Assembly (NCBI GenBank): GCA_025350595.1 | Contig: JANXXP010000091.1 | Span: 1-52,680, forward strand | Origin: Bacteroidota bacterium | Lineage (GTDB): Bacteria; Bacteroidota; Bacteroidia; Bacteroidales; VadinHA17 | Direction of reading: 5' to 3' | DNA: 52,680 nucleotides | Part shown: positions 44,267 to 52,273 of the stretch, one piece after another | Position numbering within the stretch: position 1 is the stretch's first letter | Layout: each line of letters starts with the position of its first letter | Position numbers and translations under genes: made by a program | The notes under the pieces: model-generated | Databases searched by the model: none | Told to the model about the DNA's origin: nothing | What the model saw: the letters and a program-made list of their open reading frames with translations, nothing else

Positions 44267-45496
44267 TCAATCCTTATCATGCACCCATGAAGGGGATTCC
44301 CTTAACACCGGCATCCTGTTAATTACCCATCTGAAAATCCAGATTTCAGTAAATATTACAGTAAGTGTGACAACCAGTTCCATCCATGTTGGAACATATC
44401 TTATGGCGGCATCCCATCTGAAACCGATTACGGTAACATTAAGCCTGTTCAGTATAACCCCCAGCATTGTGAGAATTGCCGCTACTTTAATCAACAGGAT
44501 ATTATTCCTGCGATAACCGTAAAAGAATAACATCATTGGCAGAAGCACAAAACCAAACATCTCAAGAAGATACCAATATCCCATTGGTGTATTTAACAGG
44601 TCCCATCGCTTTCCGTGAACAAAGATGAGAACGTGTAAGAAAAAGTATGCAAACATGGCAACAGCGCAGATCTTTGATAGTCCTGAAATAATCGAATTAT
44701 GCGCCTTATGGTTTTTCTCACTTATCTGGTTGGCAAAGACTCTATTGCTTATTGACCCTTCAAAAATTACCATAGAAAGTCCTGCAAAAACACTTGAAAC
44801 AAAAAACAATACCGGAATAAATTCAGAATACCATAGCGGATGTATTTTATCTTTAGCCATCAGATAGAGAGCACCTAACCCGGATTGATGAAGTGTGGAT
44901 AAAGTGATGCCAAAAATAACTGCTGCAATTGTCATTCCTGACAGGATTTTTCTTGCACGTTTTGCGCCCAGCCACTCTGCAACGGCAGGTGAAAACTCAA
45001 TTAGCTGAGCGATCATATATAGCAGAAAGTGCCAGGCAACCAGGAATAAAACAGAACTTGTTCCAAAACTGTTTCCTATAATCGGATTGATGACGTTCCA
45101 TGGACGTCCCAAATCGAGTAGTAAGGCTCCCGCATAAAAGACATAAGCCAGAAAACCATTCAGGACAGTAATCCTTACAATGGAATGGTATTTCTGCATA
45201 TTCAAAATATAAACCATAAATGTCAGTACATAAGCTCCTCCTGCAAATGCGACGCCTGTAACAACATCAAACCCAATCCATAAACCCCATGGCACTTCCT
45301 GTGTAAGGTTTGTGACTGCCCCCAGCCCTTTCCAGAAACGAATGATAATAATGATAAGCCCTAATGCAATTACCGGTATTGAAATGATATTAAACGGAGT
45401 CAGAAATTTGCCCCTGGGTTTTAATTCACCGGAAAGGAACTTCCAGATTGATTTACCATCATTATCTTTTGCGACAGCAAAGTTTATATTACTCAT
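44267..45496 (-). CDS. NrfD/HybB-type integral membrane quinone-reactive subunit
   Basis: A polytopic protein; the ATG at 45496 (MSNINFAVAKDNDG) is preferred to the track start at 45535 and gives 409 residues. About ten helices are visible, e.g. FNIISIPVIALGLIIIIIRF, AFAGGAYVLTFMVYILNM, GFLAYVFYAGALLLDLGRPW, FLVAWHFLLYMIAQLIEF, YWYLLEMFGFVLLPMMLFFYG, and MELVVTLTVIFTEIWIFRWVI. DLGRPW and LHQSGLGALY motifs are typical of the NrfD/PsrC/HybB family, which exchange electrons between quinone and periplasmic Fe-S proteins without haem. It overlaps the Fe-S gene by 8 bp, as expected of one membrane complex. Confidence 0.93.
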   Translation of the reverse strand: MSNINFAVAKDNDGKSIWKFLSGELKPRGKFLTPFNIISIPVIALGLIIIIIRFWKGLGAVTNLTQEVPWGLWIGFDVVTGVAFAGGAYVLTFMVYILNMQKYHSIVRITVLNGFLAYVFYAGALLLDLGRPWNVINPIIGNSFGTSSVLFLVAWHFLLYMIAQLIEFSPAVAEWLGAKRARKILSGMTIAAVIFGITLSTLHQSGLGALYLMAKDKIHPLWYSEFIPVLFFVSSVFAGLSMVIFEGSISNRVFANQISEKNHKAHNSIISGLSKICAVAMFAYFFLHVLIFVHGKRWDLLNTPMGYWYLLEMFGFVLLPMMLFFYGYRRNNILLIKVAAILTMLGVILNRLNVTVIGFRWDAAIRYVPTWMELVVTLTVIFTEIWIFRWVINRMPVLRESPSWVHDKD

Positions 45497-46352
45497 TTTC
45501 TTCCTCGTTTGATTGATTAGTTTTGGTTGCTTCACGTATACCTAATAAAATGGCAGGCCATAAAACAAATATCGTTGGTACGCTATAAAGAAATCCTTTC
45601 GATAACTCCGGATAAGATTTTGATTGTAGCGAAGTATTTAAACCAAGTTCATCAAACGGGACGGCTGCAATACTTAAGAATCCAGTTCCTCCTGCTTCGT
45701 GCTCTCCGTATATATGATCAAAATATTGATTTGGATTTTCAACTATTCTTTTTCGGGCTTCTTTGATTAGATCTCTGCGTTTTCCGAAAACCAACGCCTC
45801 AGCAGGGCAATTCTCGACACAAGCTGGAACTTTTCCCTCTGTCAGCCTTGAATAACACATATTGCATTTCTCAATTTTCGGATTTGCACTGTGATATTCA
45901 AATTTTGGAACATCGAAAGGACATGAAACCATGCAATAACGACATCCCATGCACTTATTACCTCTCCAGATTACTGGCCCCTCTTTTGTTTTATACATTG
46001 CCTGGGTTAGGCAGGCGGCAGTGCATGCGGGCTCATTACAATGCATACACTGCTTTTTCATAAAAGCTTCCCCTTTAGAGGATTTGAATGCATTAACTAC
46101 GGTCCGGTGCGATTCATCTGTTTTTCTCACCACTCCTGCCTCAATTGTACCAACAGGTGCAGGCAATCCATTTGCCTCAGCGCATGAGGATTCGCAGGTT
46201 TGGCAACCTGCGCACCGGGTTGAATCGTACAGTACACCTGAGAATTCGATACTTGTTCCTTTTCCAGGTATCGCTTTTAATTCCTTCCCTATGGCAAGTG
46301 TGGCTCCTGTAACTCCAAGAACTTTAAAAAAGTGCCTTCTGTTTAAAGCCAT
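45489..46352 (-). CDS. Tat-exported four-cluster ferredoxin-like electron transfer subunit (HybA/DsrO-like)
   Basis: A 287-residue protein. MALNRRHFFKVLGVTGATLAIG is a twin-arginine signal. Four 4Fe-4S cysteine sets follow: C47-x2-C50-x2-C53-x3-C57, C102-x2-C105-x4-C110-x3-C114, C134-x2-C137-x2-C140-x3-C144 and C163-x2-C166-x11-C178-x3-C182. A C-terminal helix (about 253-271, FLYSVPTIFVLWPAILLGI) anchors it to the membrane. It would pass electrons between the NrfD-like subunit and a periplasmic partner. No molybdopterin, hydrogenase or cytochrome catalytic subunit is encoded next to it, which is odd for this class. TatC is encoded at 4240. Confidence 0.95.
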   Translation of the reverse strand: MALNRRHFFKVLGVTGATLAIGKELKAIPGKGTSIEFSGVLYDSTRCAGCQTCESSCAEANGLPAPVGTIEAGVVRKTDESHRTVVNAFKSSKGEAFMKKQCMHCNEPACTAACLTQAMYKTKEGPVIWRGNKCMGCRYCMVSCPFDVPKFEYHSANPKIEKCNMCYSRLTEGKVPACVENCPAEALVFGKRRDLIKEARKRIVENPNQYFDHIYGEHEAGGTGFLSIAAVPFDELGLNTSLQSKSYPELSKGFLYSVPTIFVLWPAILLGIREATKTNQSNEEENE

Positions 46353-46372
46353 AATTGTTTCTTTATAAAATT

Positions 46373-48085
46373 TTAATATAATTCGTAGAACCAGATTTGT
46401 CTTGATGGATCAATGAATTTTGTCTGAAAATCTTCCCATTCTTCCGGTCCCAGGTTTGAAAGTACACCATCCCTGAGTTCCCCGCCATCCTGAAGAGCAA
46501 GAGGCGCCAGACTGAGTGAATCAGCGTTGAGTGCTGCGGCAAGAAAATCTTTTAGTCTCGAAAATTCACTTTTAATATACTGCCTCTGTTTATCTGCCAT
46601 AAATAATAACTGATTTTCTCTGAGCCAGTTGGAAGGCTCAATTTTATAAACCCAACCCTCATTGTACGGTGAAGAATTTATTATTGATGAATCATTATCA
46701 AGTGAGGTGTTTAACTCTTTAATAATACCTGAGACAGGCGAATAAAGATTTAACTGCTTGCCATTTTGAATAATGGACATAATCGGCTCTCCTTTTTTTA
46801 TAGAATCACCCTTATCTTTCATTTTGATGCGGGTAATGGCTCCTGTGATACGCTGCATAAAATCATCAATACCTACTTTTACAATACCATTTTGTTCCAT
46901 AAAAGCCCATGTATGTGTTTTATCGAAGTATAATCCTGCAGGCACAATCATCTTATTTTCATCAAGCACAGGTTGTAATATCGCAACCGGAGTCTTAACT
47001 AAAGATTTAGTATTCCTGAATAACCTTAGAATAAAGTTTATAATAAGACCAAGCAGGATCAATACAGAAATTATCGCCAAAGTTGACTTTAACAAAGACT
47101 TATCGACTGAAGTTCCAGGATAAACCTTTGCTTCATATAACTTATCAACAGTTGAAAGTCTTTCACTTGCTATAAGATCGGTATATCCATTAATATAAAG
47201 GAATTGTTGTCCGTCAGTCAGTACCCATTTCATAAAGGCAATTTCAGTTTCATTTTTTGGTGCGTTTAAAGAGACAGAATAAATATTACTGATTAAAGTT
47301 TTTGGATATTTACCAATCCAGACCCCTCTTGATAAAACATTGAAATCATCATAGATATTTTCATTATAATCAATCATTCCGTTTCCGTTTCTGTCTAATG
47401 GCAAAAGCTTAATATTCTCAGCAATTGTTTGTTTATTGATATCAACTATGTTAACCATTTTGCAAAACCCAATCGCCAGGGGATCTTTCTGAATAGCAGC
47501 AATCATACTTTCTCCGTTTTCTACTTTAATTCCTTCATGTTTATTCGGATCTGTTTTGAGAAATCCTGCCAATCCTTTTGATACTGATTCATCATTAATC
47601 CAATAATAGTGAACTGGTGAAGTCTGCTTATTCTTCATCAAAGTTCCCCAATTTTTAGAATCAATATTATTTATGAAACCGGAAAGAGCATCGGGAGAAA
47701 TTCCATGTTTTGATATTTCCTCCAGGAAGGGATTTTTTGAATTTATTATAGGAACAATAACATCGCGGCCAATAATAACTTTCCATAATGACTCACGGTT
47801 AGCTCCTGAAAAATATGCACTGGAAATAAAACCATTATTCCCTTTTTCAATTAAACTGCTAACCATTTTTGTATCAGAAACGGTTAACACCTTAATTTTC
47901 TTATCAGGATAAATTTTATTGTACTCATTTGCCAATTTAATTGACAGCTTAGATAAATCAGGAGTACTGAATATCTTTAATGAATCTCCTGCCTGGCTTT
48001 TGTTTTCTCTTACTAAATCCATACTGCTTGAATAGCTGTAATTCATTAATAGAATGCCGATTAATAAATAAATTGCCCTTTTCAT
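46373..48085 (-). CDS. Periplasmic-binding-protein-like / membrane helix / GcvH-like lipoyl-domain fusion
   Basis: A 570-residue protein in four parts. A signal peptide (MKRAIYLLIGILLMNYSYSS) leads to a PstS-like type 2 binding-protein fold, about 35-320 (KIFSTPDLSKLSIKLANEYN, KDPLAIGFCKMVNI, ISNIYSVSLNAP). That region holds a perfect EF-hand loop, DRNGNGMIDYNE at 231-242. A membrane helix at 333-355 (LKSTLAIISVLILLGLIINF) follows, then a cytosolic GcvH-like domain at about 385-490 (THTWAFMEQNGIVKVGIDDF, IKKGEPIMSIIQNGKQLNLYSPVSG, candidate lysine K443). The tail LALQDGGELRDGVL..EEWEDFQ is shared with the gene at 43506. It is the first gene of the operon. The topology would place binding outside and the lipoyl-like domain inside. 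No known function. Confidence 0.88.
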   Translation of the reverse strand: MKRAIYLLIGILLMNYSYSSSMDLVRENKSQAGDSLKIFSTPDLSKLSIKLANEYNKIYPDKKIKVLTVSDTKMVSSLIEKGNNGFISSAYFSGANRESLWKVIIGRDVIVPIINSKNPFLEEISKHGISPDALSGFINNIDSKNWGTLMKNKQTSPVHYYWINDESVSKGLAGFLKTDPNKHEGIKVENGESMIAAIQKDPLAIGFCKMVNIVDINKQTIAENIKLLPLDRNGNGMIDYNENIYDDFNVLSRGVWIGKYPKTLISNIYSVSLNAPKNETEIAFMKWVLTDGQQFLYINGYTDLIASERLSTVDKLYEAKVYPGTSVDKSLLKSTLAIISVLILLGLIINFILRLFRNTKSLVKTPVAILQPVLDENKMIVPAGLYFDKTHTWAFMEQNGIVKVGIDDFMQRITGAITRIKMKDKGDSIKKGEPIMSIIQNGKQLNLYSPVSGIIKELNTSLDNDSSIINSSPYNEGWVYKIEPSNWLRENQLLFMADKQRQYIKSEFSRLKDFLAAALNADSLSLAPLALQDGGELRDGVLSNLGPEEWEDFQTKFIDPSRQIWFYELY

Positions 48086-48130
48086 AGTCTAAAATATTAT
48101 AGCATTTTTTTAGGTACTCAGTTAGTGTTA

Positions 48131-48146
48131 TTCAACTATAGTGCCA
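48131..48146 (-). promoter_or_regulatory. Sigma-54-like promoter of the redox operon
   Basis: On the minus strand the sequence reads TGGCAC-TATAG-TTGAA. The -24 half matches the TGGCAC consensus exactly, the spacing of 5 is right, and the -12 half has TTG but A instead of C. Initiation would fall near 48121, about 36 bp before the ATG at 48085. It fits the presence of a GAFTGA activator in the operon. Confidence 0.55.
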
Positions 48147-48304
48147 AATAGAAAAATAAGGCTTAATGACTTGTATTTATGCACATTAACACATGTCTTG
48201 CGAATTGAGAAAATAATGTATAGTGTTGAATTTACTTACACTGATTATTTTTTAGCTTCCCATACCCTTTAAATCAAAGAGAAATCGAGTTGTTGTATAT
48301 ATTT

Positions 48305-48318
48305 TCAACAGCTGTTGA
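48305..48318. promoter_or_regulatory. Perfect 14-bp palindrome, possible operator
   Basis: TCAACAGCTGTTGA is perfectly self-complementary, upstream of the sigma-54-like site by about 160 bp and next to the paired dyads. It could be a binding site for a dimeric regulator. Confidence 0.4.
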
Positions 48319-48321
48319 TAT

Positions 48322-48370
48322 TTGCAACACTTTCGCAATATTTTGGCTTAATTTGCCAATACTTTCGCAA
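48322..48370. promoter_or_regulatory. Paired dyads TTGC-N9/10-GCAA, candidate NtrC-type enhancer
   Basis: TTGC-N9-GCAA at 48322-48338 and TTGC-N10-GCAA at 48353-48370 share CACTTTCGCAA/TACTTTCGCAA and their GCAA halves are 32 bp apart, three helical turns. They sit about 200-250 bp upstream of the predicted start site, a normal position for an NtrC-type enhancer. Confidence 0.5.
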
Positions 48371-48519
48371 AAAATATTTTCAAATAATACTTTATGTAAT
48401 GATTTATTAATTTGCTGACAAGGGTAGTAGATTCTTCACTCATTCTTTCCTTTTCCTGGGATTTTGAGTAATTATCGCGAAGGGGAGGGTAGGAATCTTA
48501 TCGAGCTTCTGATATGCCT

Positions 48520-48903
48520 TTAAAATTTAAGCACCTGGGTTATAGAGCCCTCCATTTCGACTATTTTAAAAGGCTTGCTGATGTATTTTTGAATTAATCC
48601 GATATTCATTGCTTCTCTTATCTCAGGTGTAAAATCAAATCCGGTCAGTAAAAAGAATATAAGAGCTGGAAAATCATCTTTGGCAAGTTTTATAAACTCC
48701 AACCCATTCATCTCAGGCATTCTCATATCGCTTATTACAAGTACAATCTCAGGATTGGAATGAAGCAGAGCTAATCCTTCCTTTCCTGAAAAAGCGGTAA
48801 ATATTTTGTATTTCTTCTGAAAATTAAATTTAAACAGCATGAGGTTAGTCGGCTCATCATCAACATACAGAATTGATTTATTATCGATCATATTTGAGTT
48901 CAT
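48520..48903 (-). CDS. Single-domain response regulator (receiver only)
   Basis: A 127-residue CheY-like receiver. SILYVDDEPTNLMLF holds the acidic pair, VLVISDMRMPEMNGLEFI the phosphoacceptor aspartate, FFLLTGFD the conserved threonine and ISKPF the lysine. There is no output domain. Its ATG overlaps the stop of the propeller histidine kinase (ATGA, 48900-48903), so it is translationally coupled and its cognate kinase is clear. It may be a phosphate sink or act by protein contacts. Confidence 0.95.
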   Translation of the reverse strand: MNSNMIDNKSILYVDDEPTNLMLFKFNFQKKYKIFTAFSGKEGLALLHSNPEIVLVISDMRMPEMNGLEFIKLAKDDFPALIFFLLTGFDFTPEIREAMNIGLIQKYISKPFKIVEMEGSITQVLKF

Positions 48904-51900
48904 CTAATTATTGGCAGTGAAATTGTCACAGTTGTCCCTTTTCCAATTTCAGACCGGATATCAAGAGTACCATTAAGCTCCATTATTATCTGAAAACTTA
49001 TGGATAACCCAAGGCCTTTCCCTATTCCCTGCTCCCTTGTTGTGAAAAACGGATCAAATATCTTATTTAGAAATTTATTGTCAATTCCATGGCCGGTATC
49101 ATTAACAATAACTATGATTGACGAATCATCCAAACAGGTTGAGATTGTAATTATTCCCTTTCCCTCAATTGCCTGAACTGCATTGGTCAGTATATTCATT
49201 AATGCCTGATGCAATTTGCCTTCGTTTCCAAATAGCGTAAAAACATCCTGAGTAAAATGTTTTTGAATTTCAATCCTGTTTCTTGTCTGGTTAATCAGCA
49301 TAATCAGACAATTATTGATAATCGTATGAATGTCACAGTTTTCTGTAATTGATTCTGTTTGCCGGTTAAAACTATTCAGACTCTTAACAATTTCGGTAGC
49401 TCTGGTCAGTCCAATATTAACAGCATCTATAAGAGGGGTAACATTTTCAGTATGTTCTTTCAGATTATCATTAAAGTAGGATTCAATTCCCTGGATCCCT
49501 CCATTAATAAAGTTCAAAGGATTATTTATTTCATGCGCCACTCCGGAAGCAAGTATTCCTATTGAAGCCATTTTTTCAGACTGAAACAACTTTTCCTGGG
49601 TCTCTTTCAATGAATAGAGTGTTGCTTCCAGTTCTTCTCTCTGTTTATTTAACTCTTCAACGTTTTGAATCAACTCTTCGTTTGTAGTCTGTAACTCCTC
49701 TTTTTGCTCAGTTACTTCATTAGTCTTTTCTCTGACAATAATTTCAAGCTGTCTCTTTTGGTTTTTCAATGATGTAATACGCAACTTGTAAATGCTGTAT
49801 AAAATCATTAAGACAAATGCAATGGCAAATATTCTAAATATAAATGTTTTCCACCATGGAGGTCTGATTACAAATGGATAAGAATATTCCTTGCTAAGAT
49901 ATCCTTCACTATTCATGGCTTTAACTTTAAAAGTATAATTACCATGCGACAGGTTTCCATAAGATGCTTCATTTCGTGTACTGAAGACGCTCCAATTTTC
50001 ATCTAAACCCTCAAGTTTGTATTGATATTTTATCTTTTTGTTGTGCTTCTGGGTAATTCCAATAAAATTAAAAGTTATGAAATTGTTTTTGTAACCCAGA
50101 CTTAAATTAACAGGCAACCCATACCATTTTGTTATTCCCCTAAAATGAATATCACTAACACGAACCCCGTTTCCCATAATAAGGTTGGTGTCCGGATTAT
50201 TAATAAAATATTCCCAGTTAAAATTATTATTAAATAAACCGATACCTGTTAACTGAATATTAGGAGGAATACTATCTGGTCTTTCTCCTTCGGGATGATA
50301 AACAGTAAGATTTTCGTTTGCTCCTATCCATATAGTCCCGTCTGTTACTTCTAACATTGCTTCTCTGTTGCAGCCAATTCCAAGAAATCCATCTTCATAA
50401 GTGAAGTTTTCAAATAAAACTGGTTGCGATTCATTTGTTCCGTCAGAAATTCCATCTTTTATCGCTTTATTAATATTGTAATACCTTGTTAAGTTATATG
50501 ATGAAAGTTTACTCAACCCAAATCGTGTCCCAAACCAAATATTATCTTTTTTGTCAAGTAAAACTGAATATACGTAATCACTCATCAGTCCTTCTTTCTC
50601 AGTAAATTTAGTGAATGTTTTACCATTGTATTCCGATACACCTCCCCCATTAGTTATAAACCAAAGGTTACCGCTTTTATCCTGTACAATTCCGTAAACA
50701 TAATTGTTTGTCAATCCATCTTTTTTGGAAAATTGTGTAAAAGAATTACCATCGTATTTTGAGACCCCGCCGCCCTCAGTTCCGAACCATATATTGTCTT
50801 TACTATCCTGAAAAATACTAAAAACACGATTATTTATTAACCCCTCTTTAGTAGTAAAATTTGTAAATGATAATCCGTTGAATTTGCTTACTCCTGCCGT
50901 TGTTCCAAACCACATATTTCCGACTTTATCCTGAAGAATTGACATAACACGGTTACCAATTAATCCTTCTTTTTCTGTAAAATGGGTAAAGAAAATTCCA
51001 TCAAATTTATCCACTCCTCCTCCATCAGTACCAAACCAAATATTTCCAGTTTTGTCTTGTAAAATACAATAAACACAGTTATTACCTAAGCCCTCATTTT
51101 CGGAATAATTACTAAATGATCTGCCATCATATCTGGATACTCCATGGCGCTCAGTGCCAAACCAAAGATATCCTTTGCTATCTTCTAGTATACTATTTAC
51201 CCGATTATCGTTTAGTCCCTCTTTTTCAGTGAAATGGGTAAATAATTCTCCGTCGTATTTTGATAAGCCACCTCCATCTGTACCAAACCACAAAATACCA
51301 TATTTCCCCTGGAATATACAATTAACAGTGTTATTGCTGAAACCTTCTTTTTCTGTAAAATGAGTAAATGATTTGCCATCGTATTTTGAGACACCCCCTC
51401 CATCTGTACCAAACCAAAGATTCTTGTTTTTGTCCTTAAACATACTTTTTACAAGATTATTACTTAAGCCTTCCTTTACTGTAAAATGAGTAAAAGATTT
51501 CCCATCGTATGCTGATACCCCTCCTCCATACATACCAAACCAAATCTTACCGTCTTCATCCTGCAGAATACTGCAGACATGATTATTACTCAAGCCTTCC
51601 TTTTCAGTGAAATGTGAAAATGATTTCCCATCGAATTTAATCACACCTTCTCCATTAGTGCCAAACCAAAGGTTATCGCGTTTATCCTGAAAAATAGAAT
51701 ATATACATTTGTTGCTTAAACCTTCCTTCTTTGAAAATTTCGTAAAGTATTTCCCATCAAATTCTGATACTCCTCCTCCATCTGTACCAAACCAGATATT
51801 TCCTGTAGTGTCTTGAAGTATATTGTAAACACGATTATTGCTTAATCCTTCATTCTCTGTAAAATGGGTAAAGAATTTCCCGTCATATTTTGTAACTCCT

Positions 51901-52151
51901 CCACCATTGGTCCCGAACCATAAATTACCGCTTTTGTCTTCAAGGATACTATAAACTTTATTATTGCTTAAGCCTGATTTTTCAGTAAAATTAGTAAATG
52001 ATTTACCGTCATATCTTGATACTCCGCCTAAAGTTCCAATCCAAAGATTCCCATTTCTATCTTGCAGCAAACATGTTACCTGATTATGATTTAACCCCTG
52101 AAGCTTGCTTAACGAACTGAAATTATATGGGTTGGGATCTCTTAGAGACAC
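48900..52151 (-). CDS. Reg_prop beta-propeller sensor histidine kinase (5' end out of frame)
   Basis: A frame of 1083 codons beginning at a GTG that is probably internal to the real gene. Residues about 20-560 are 13 tandem 42-residue Reg_prop repeats (xVxxIxQDxxGNxWFGTxGGGVSKYDGKxFTxFTEKEG), one or two seven-bladed propellers of the periplasmic sensor. A Y_Y_Y domain (YKLEGLDENWSVF, GNYTFKVKAMN), a membrane helix (FIFRIFAIAFVLMILYSIYKL), a coiled coil and a HisKA/HATPase kinase follow (GVAHEINNPLNFINGG, DTGHGID, GKGLGLSISF). No receiver or AraC domain follows, unlike the usual hybrid systems; the receiver is a separate overlapping gene. The signal peptide is at 52274-52516 in another frame. 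The ligand may be a glycan or another nutrient; this is unknown. Confidence 0.9.
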   Translation of the reverse strand: MSLRDPNPYNFSSLSKLQGLNHNQVTCLLQDRNGNLWIGTLGGVSRYDGKSFTNFTEKSGLSNNKVYSILEDKSGNLWFGTNGGGVTKYDGKFFTHFTENEGLSNNRVYNILQDTTGNIWFGTDGGGVSEFDGKYFTKFSKKEGLSNKCIYSIFQDKRDNLWFGTNGEGVIKFDGKSFSHFTEKEGLSNNHVCSILQDEDGKIWFGMYGGGVSAYDGKSFTHFTVKEGLSNNLVKSMFKDKNKNLWFGTDGGGVSKYDGKSFTHFTEKEGFSNNTVNCIFQGKYGILWFGTDGGGLSKYDGELFTHFTEKEGLNDNRVNSILEDSKGYLWFGTERHGVSRYDGRSFSNYSENEGLGNNCVYCILQDKTGNIWFGTDGGGVDKFDGIFFTHFTEKEGLIGNRVMSILQDKVGNMWFGTTAGVSKFNGLSFTNFTTKEGLINNRVFSIFQDSKDNIWFGTEGGGVSKYDGNSFTQFSKKDGLTNNYVYGIVQDKSGNLWFITNGGGVSEYNGKTFTKFTEKEGLMSDYVYSVLLDKKDNIWFGTRFGLSKLSSYNLTRYYNINKAIKDGISDGTNESQPVLFENFTYEDGFLGIGCNREAMLEVTDGTIWIGANENLTVYHPEGERPDSIPPNIQLTGIGLFNNNFNWEYFINNPDTNLIMGNGVRVSDIHFRGITKWYGLPVNLSLGYKNNFITFNFIGITQKHNKKIKYQYKLEGLDENWSVFSTRNEASYGNLSHGNYTFKVKAMNSEGYLSKEYSYPFVIRPPWWKTFIFRIFAIAFVLMILYSIYKLRITSLKNQKRQLEIIVREKTNEVTEQKEELQTTNEELIQNVEELNKQREELEATLYSLKETQEKLFQSEKMASIGILASGVAHEINNPLNFINGGIQGIESYFNDNLKEHTENVTPLIDAVNIGLTRATEIVKSLNSFNRQTESITENCDIHTIINNCLIMLINQTRNRIEIQKHFTQDVFTLFGNEGKLHQALMNILTNAVQAIEGKGIITISTCLDDSSIIVIVNDTGHGIDNKFLNKIFDPFFTTREQGIGKGLGLSISFQIIMELNGTLDIRSEIGKGTTVTISLPIIR
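50510..52094 (-). repeat. Thirteen 126-bp coding repeats of the propeller sensor
   Basis: The kinase gene contains 13 tandem units of about 126 bp, each encoding one propeller blade motif. Units differ at many positions, but short words such as WFGTDGGGVSKYDGKSFTHF recur nearly unchanged in units 6, 7 and 9. This suggests past recombination between units. Confidence 0.8.
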
Positions 52152-52273
52152 ATCTCTGACATTTACTATTTCCGGTAATTCAGCAGTAAAAGGTCTGATT
52201 ATAGCTGCCTTTTTTTCCGGAAGTAAAAAAGTATCCTGACCGGGTGTAATAACTTCGGGATTACCTGCTAAAA

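Larger units (their letters stand above)
48086..48519. other. Regulatory intergenic region upstream of the redox operon
   Basis: A 434-bp AT-rich region without a credible ORF, between the first gene of the redox operon and the single-domain response regulator. It holds a sigma-54-like promoter for the leftward operon, two TTGC/GCAA dyads 32 bp apart, a 14-bp palindrome, and probably the terminator of the kinase-regulator pair. Confidence 0.6.

Noticed and set aside
43506-48085. Glycine cleavage system
   Set aside because: No P-, T- or L-protein is present, and both H-like proteins carry membrane helices and extra modules.
46373-48085. Phosphate transporter component PstS
   Set aside because: The binding-protein half resembles PstS, but no PstC/A/B genes are near and the C-terminal half is not a transporter part.
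50510-52094. Repetitive DNA that might be an array of direct repeats
   Set aside because: The repeats are in frame and encode propeller blades; they are coding.
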